Shown here: one piece after another, positions 61,478 through 64,000 of the stretch
Numbering within the stretch: position 1 is the stretch's first letter
Layout: each line of letters starts with the position of its first letter
Assembly (NCBI GenBank): GCA_016187725.1
Contig: JACPJE010000017.1
Location: forward strand, 39,935 to 103,934
Direction of reading: 5' to 3'
DNA length: 64,000 nucleotides
Origin: Candidatus Latescibacterota bacterium
GTDB lineage: Bacteria; Latescibacterota; UBA2968; UBA8231
Program-made: the position numbers and the translations under genes
The notes under the pieces: generated by a model
The model's database searches: none
What the model was told of the DNA's origin: nothing
Seen by the model: the letters and a program-made list of their open reading frames with translations, nothing else

Positions 61478-63859
61478 TCAAAAGATCAGCACCGAGACCG
61501 ATTTCTGGATCAGGGCCACCGCCACCGCCGCCATGCCCATCAGCGCCATGCCGCAGGCGAAGCCCACCGCCAGGATGGGGGCGTACTGCAGCCACTGCTG
61601 CTTGCCGTACTTCTTCCAGAAATAATAGCGGGCCAGCAGCGCGCCGATGATCTCGGTGACCACGAAATGGGGGATGGCCGCCAGGGCGCGCACAAAGCCG
61701 AAGATCAACAAGATTGGCAGGCCGAACATGGAGAGCAGCGCGTAGCTGACCAAGCCGAAGGCGGCGCCGATGCCGATGATCTTGGGCTTGAGGGCGCGGA
61801 AGAGCCAGGGCTGGTCGGTGGAATGCTGGATCCAGGGACTGGTGAACTGCGGGTCGGTGTCCACCTCGAAATAGAAGATACCCCCCGCTGGCATCCCGCC
61901 CCTGGCCTCGACCTCCAGGGATGGCCGGGGTTGACGGACCACGAAGTCGTCCTCCGGGCTCCGGGTGCTCAGCGGTGGCAGGCCGGCCTGGATGCTGCCG
62001 GAGTCAAAGGTCGGCTGCACCGGGGCGTGCTGGGGGATGGCGGCATTGTTTTCTTCGAAGTGGGTGTAGAAGGTCTGGGTCGGGGTCCAGGGGCCGGCCT
62101 GGCCGCGCTTGCCCTCGCTGTCGAGCCACTCCTGGTTCACCAGCCGGGCCCGCCAGAACCACCACTGGTTCTCGATCAGGTTGGAGGGCACCCAGTGGGC
62201 CTGCTGGCCCGAGACCTCCAGCTCGCTCTTCATGGTGCCGGTGAGGGCCAGGCACTGGTTGTAGGCGCTCAGCCGCCAGATGAGCTGGGCATAGGGGTAG
62301 GAGGACGAGGGGATGGGCGCCAGCTTCCAGATGTAGGAGCCGTAGATGAAGTTGGTGAAGAGGATGATGGGCACCATGAAGATCTCGGCCCGCATGATGC
62401 TGGTGAACTTGGTGCCGGTCAGCTCGATCTCGCGGAAGCGCTGGGTGGAGGACCCGTAGTTGCCCAGCGGGAAGGGGATGAACCAGATGTCCACCCCGCG
62501 GTACCCCGAGAGGATGATGGTGGCCTCGCGGACAAAGGGAAGTTCCACAGTCTGGCCCACCAGGCCGACCAGCCGGGCGTTGACGAAGGACTGGATGGGG
62601 GTGAAGATGAAGCCGAAGAAAAGGAAGAACCAGATGAAACGCGAGAACTCGGGCAGCAGGAAGGAGGCGATCAGGATCAGCGCCACGGTGGCCAGGGCGA
62701 AGAGCGCGATGGCCACCCAGATGGGGAAATCGCCGCGCCCCGCCGGCGGGGCCAGGCGGCGCTTCTCCGCGGCGCTGTCGCGCTGGTGACTGCGCATGCT
62801 CTGCACCACCTGGTAGACGCCGATGACGGCCACGGCGACGGTGGTGCCGATGCCGAAGCTCATCCAGAAGTCGATGCTGTTGACGAAGATGGTCTCGATG
62901 GTGCCCATGCCCTGGTGCCACAGCTTGAGGTAGCCGTAGTGGTAGAGGATGGGATTGGCGATGGCGGTGAGCACCACGCCGAGGAAGGTGCCCACCACCC
63001 CCCAGAAGGGGACGACCATCCCGCCGAAGATCACCCCCAGGTGGGCGGTGAAACCCAGCGGGGTGGCGGGGATGAAGTTGCCGGTGACCTGGGTGAAATC
63101 GATGAAGGGAATGGGGATGAGCTTGATGGGTTCGGTCAGCAGGGCGCCGGTGATGGCCGGCAGGGCCACGTAGATGGCGCCGAAGACCATGCCGATCATC
63201 GCCCCGGCGGAGAAGACCCGCCAGCGCCAGGTCTCCATCCCCTGGGTGTTCTCAGCCAGGGCCGTGGCCCCGGCCGCGTTGATCGGGGCAAAGGGGAAGG
63301 GCAGGCGCTCGTAGTCGGAGGTGAGCCGGAAGAGGGCGTAGGCCCCGGTGAACCACGAGACCCGCGAGATGATCATGCCGGCGATCAGCAAACAGATCGG
63401 AATCAGCCAGTCGTGGTGGAGGAAGGTGCGCTGGAGGATGGCTTCGGAGTCGGGCTGGGGCACCACCCAGGTGGGGATGAGTTTGGTGATGCCGAACTGC
63501 TTGGCCGCCGGGGACTGTACCAGATATTGGTTGTAGAGCAGGCCTTCGAAGGCGCCGGTGGAGATCACCGAGGAGGCCACGTAGTAGAGCAGGTAGACTT
63601 CCTGGCGCCGCAGGGTGGTGAAGGAGCGCTTGGTGATCTCGGCGAAGAGGATGATGGTCACCCACTCGGCCGCCGCCCCCAGGGAACCGCCGATCATCAG
63701 ATTCAGGTACATGTTTCCCGGAACCATGATGAAGGCGACGAAGAGCACCCCGAGCACGGCCTTGATGGTGAACCCGTCCTCGAATTGGGTAGGCGTCTCC
63801 ATCAAGCCGCGGTAATCTTCGATCTCCTGGTTGGGATTGCGCTTTTTCTTTCCTAACAC
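61478..63859 (-). CDS. Large OPT-like polytopic membrane protein (DUF6785/DUF6784 type)
   Basis: This 793-aa protein has about 12-14 TM helices and a hydrophilic C-terminal region (~570-690). Repeated motifs such as FEDGFTIKAVLGVLFVAFIMVPGNMYLNLMIGGSLG, RLPFPFAPINAAGATALAE and FVREATIILSGYRGVDIWFIPFPLGNYG resemble OPT oligopeptide transporters and DUF6785/DUF6784-type proteins known from uncultured bacterial phyla. The GTG start follows aggagg by 8 nt. It heads the leftward trio with the duplicated-domain protein and the PqqD-like protein. The transported substrate is unknown. Confidence 0.75.
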   Translation of the reverse strand: MLGKKKRNPNQEIEDYRGLMETPTQFEDGFTIKAVLGVLFVAFIMVPGNMYLNLMIGGSLGAAAEWVTIILFAEITKRSFTTLRRQEVYLLYYVASSVISTGAFEGLLYNQYLVQSPAAKQFGITKLIPTWVVPQPDSEAILQRTFLHHDWLIPICLLIAGMIISRVSWFTGAYALFRLTSDYERLPFPFAPINAAGATALAENTQGMETWRWRVFSAGAMIGMVFGAIYVALPAITGALLTEPIKLIPIPFIDFTQVTGNFIPATPLGFTAHLGVIFGGMVVPFWGVVGTFLGVVLTAIANPILYHYGYLKLWHQGMGTIETIFVNSIDFWMSFGIGTTVAVAVIGVYQVVQSMRSHQRDSAAEKRRLAPPAGRGDFPIWVAIALFALATVALILIASFLLPEFSRFIWFFLFFGFIFTPIQSFVNARLVGLVGQTVELPFVREATIILSGYRGVDIWFIPFPLGNYGSSTQRFREIELTGTKFTSIMRAEIFMVPIILFTNFIYGSYIWKLAPIPSSSYPYAQLIWRLSAYNQCLALTGTMKSELEVSGQQAHWVPSNLIENQWWFWRARLVNQEWLDSEGKRGQAGPWTPTQTFYTHFEENNAAIPQHAPVQPTFDSGSIQAGLPPLSTRSPEDDFVVRQPRPSLEVEARGGMPAGGIFYFEVDTDPQFTSPWIQHSTDQPWLFRALKPKIIGIGAAFGLVSYALLSMFGLPILLIFGFVRALAAIPHFVVTEIIGALLARYYFWKKYGKQQWLQYAPILAVGFACGMALMGMAAVAVALIQKSVSVLIF

Positions 63860-63901
63860 TCGCTACCTCCTGCGTGGGACAGACCTCTGGCCTGTCCAGA
63901 A

Positions 63902-64000
63902 CTGCCCGATCTACCCAGGCGAGACGCCTGGGCTGCCCGATCTACCCAGGCGAGACGCCTGGGCTGCCCGATCTACCCAGGCGAGACGCCTGGGCTGCCC
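63902..64000. repeat. 31-bp hairpin-containing tandem repeat
   Basis: Three complete, identical 31-bp units (63902-63932, 63933-63963, 63964-63994) and the first 6 bases of a fourth run to the window edge. Each unit starts ctgcccgatcta and then contains the perfect palindrome cccaggcgagacgcctggg (8-bp stem, 3-nt loop). There are no variable spacers. It lies upstream of the OPT-like gene, in the 141-bp end segment that otherwise shows only that gene's SD. Confidence 0.85.

Noticed and set aside
60389..63856. Very long open frame (1155 codons) on the plus strand
   Set aside because: It is antisense to the OPT-like, duplicated-domain and PqqD-like genes. Its composition is Gly/His/Asp/Val-rich without domains, as expected of a high-GC shadow frame.
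63902..64000. CRISPR array
   Set aside because: Units are contiguous and identical, with no variable spacers and no cas genes.

Overview
The window is GC-rich, roughly two-thirds G+C by eye, densely coded, and free of rRNA, CRISPR or phage genes. It reads as a chromosomal fragment of a flagellated, Gram-negative-type (diderm) bacterium. Evidence for two membranes includes MlaC-like and RND lipid-trafficking genes, a TolC-like channel, an AcrAB-type pump and a TonB-receptor remnant. A flagellin and a MotE-like gene point to motility. Several gene types, such as the OPT-like membrane protein, the orphan VCBS/ASPIC proteins and the sugar isomerase and Gfo/Idh genes, recall uncultured lineages such as Latescibacterota and other FCB-like candidate phyla. 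That placement is inference only; no 16S or ribosomal protein gene is present.

Layout. 0-9.4 kb: an M24 peptidase lying between two copies of a ~147-bp dispersed repeat; a split PEP-synthase/rifampin-phosphotransferase-like pair followed by an MFS exporter; a frameshifted uvrA-family gene; a diheme cytochrome c; and a third repeat copy. 9.3-21.4 kb: the most striking region. Two divergent modules each pair a LicC/IPCT-type cytidylyltransferase with a CDP-alcohol phosphotransferase. One of these transferases lacks its catalytic aspartates. They sit with a Wzx-like flippase, a UPF0104 flippase-like protein, a TolC-like channel, a DUF3047 protein, an MlaC-like protein and an HpnN/MMPL-type RND exporter. 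The rightward genes overlap by 4 nt or are almost abutting, so I read them as one operon for making a phospho-polar lipid or phosphodiester and moving it to the outer membrane. A tRNA-Gly with its own terminator lies antisense at the end.

21.5-40.8 kb: a TPR/VCBS/ASPIC lipoprotein and PBP1a; a MITE-like inverted-repeat element; a leftward trio including a MotE-like protein; a DUF2953-GerW/YtfJ pair; an RND efflux pump; rlmN with a YdjM-like gene; an M23 peptidase; a Minf_1886-type protein; larC; and a VCBS protein. 40.8-51.8 kb: a sugar isomerase with a clean promoter, an oligopeptide ABC transporter whose two permeases lie 4.8 kb apart on opposite strands, a lower-GC exonuclease, a TonB plug remnant, a Gfo/Idh oxidoreductase, a DUF4292/LolA-like lipoprotein, a TPR protein and a cNMP-REC regulator.

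51.8-64 kb: glgB; a ZIP/SO_0444-like fused metal permease; a DprE1/DprE2-like pair next to a PAP2-like protein; a flagellin with an AT-rich, sigma-28-like leader; a leftward trio (OPT-like membrane protein, an internally duplicated unknown, a PqqD-like protein); and, at the right edge, a 31-bp hairpin tandem repeat that runs off the window.
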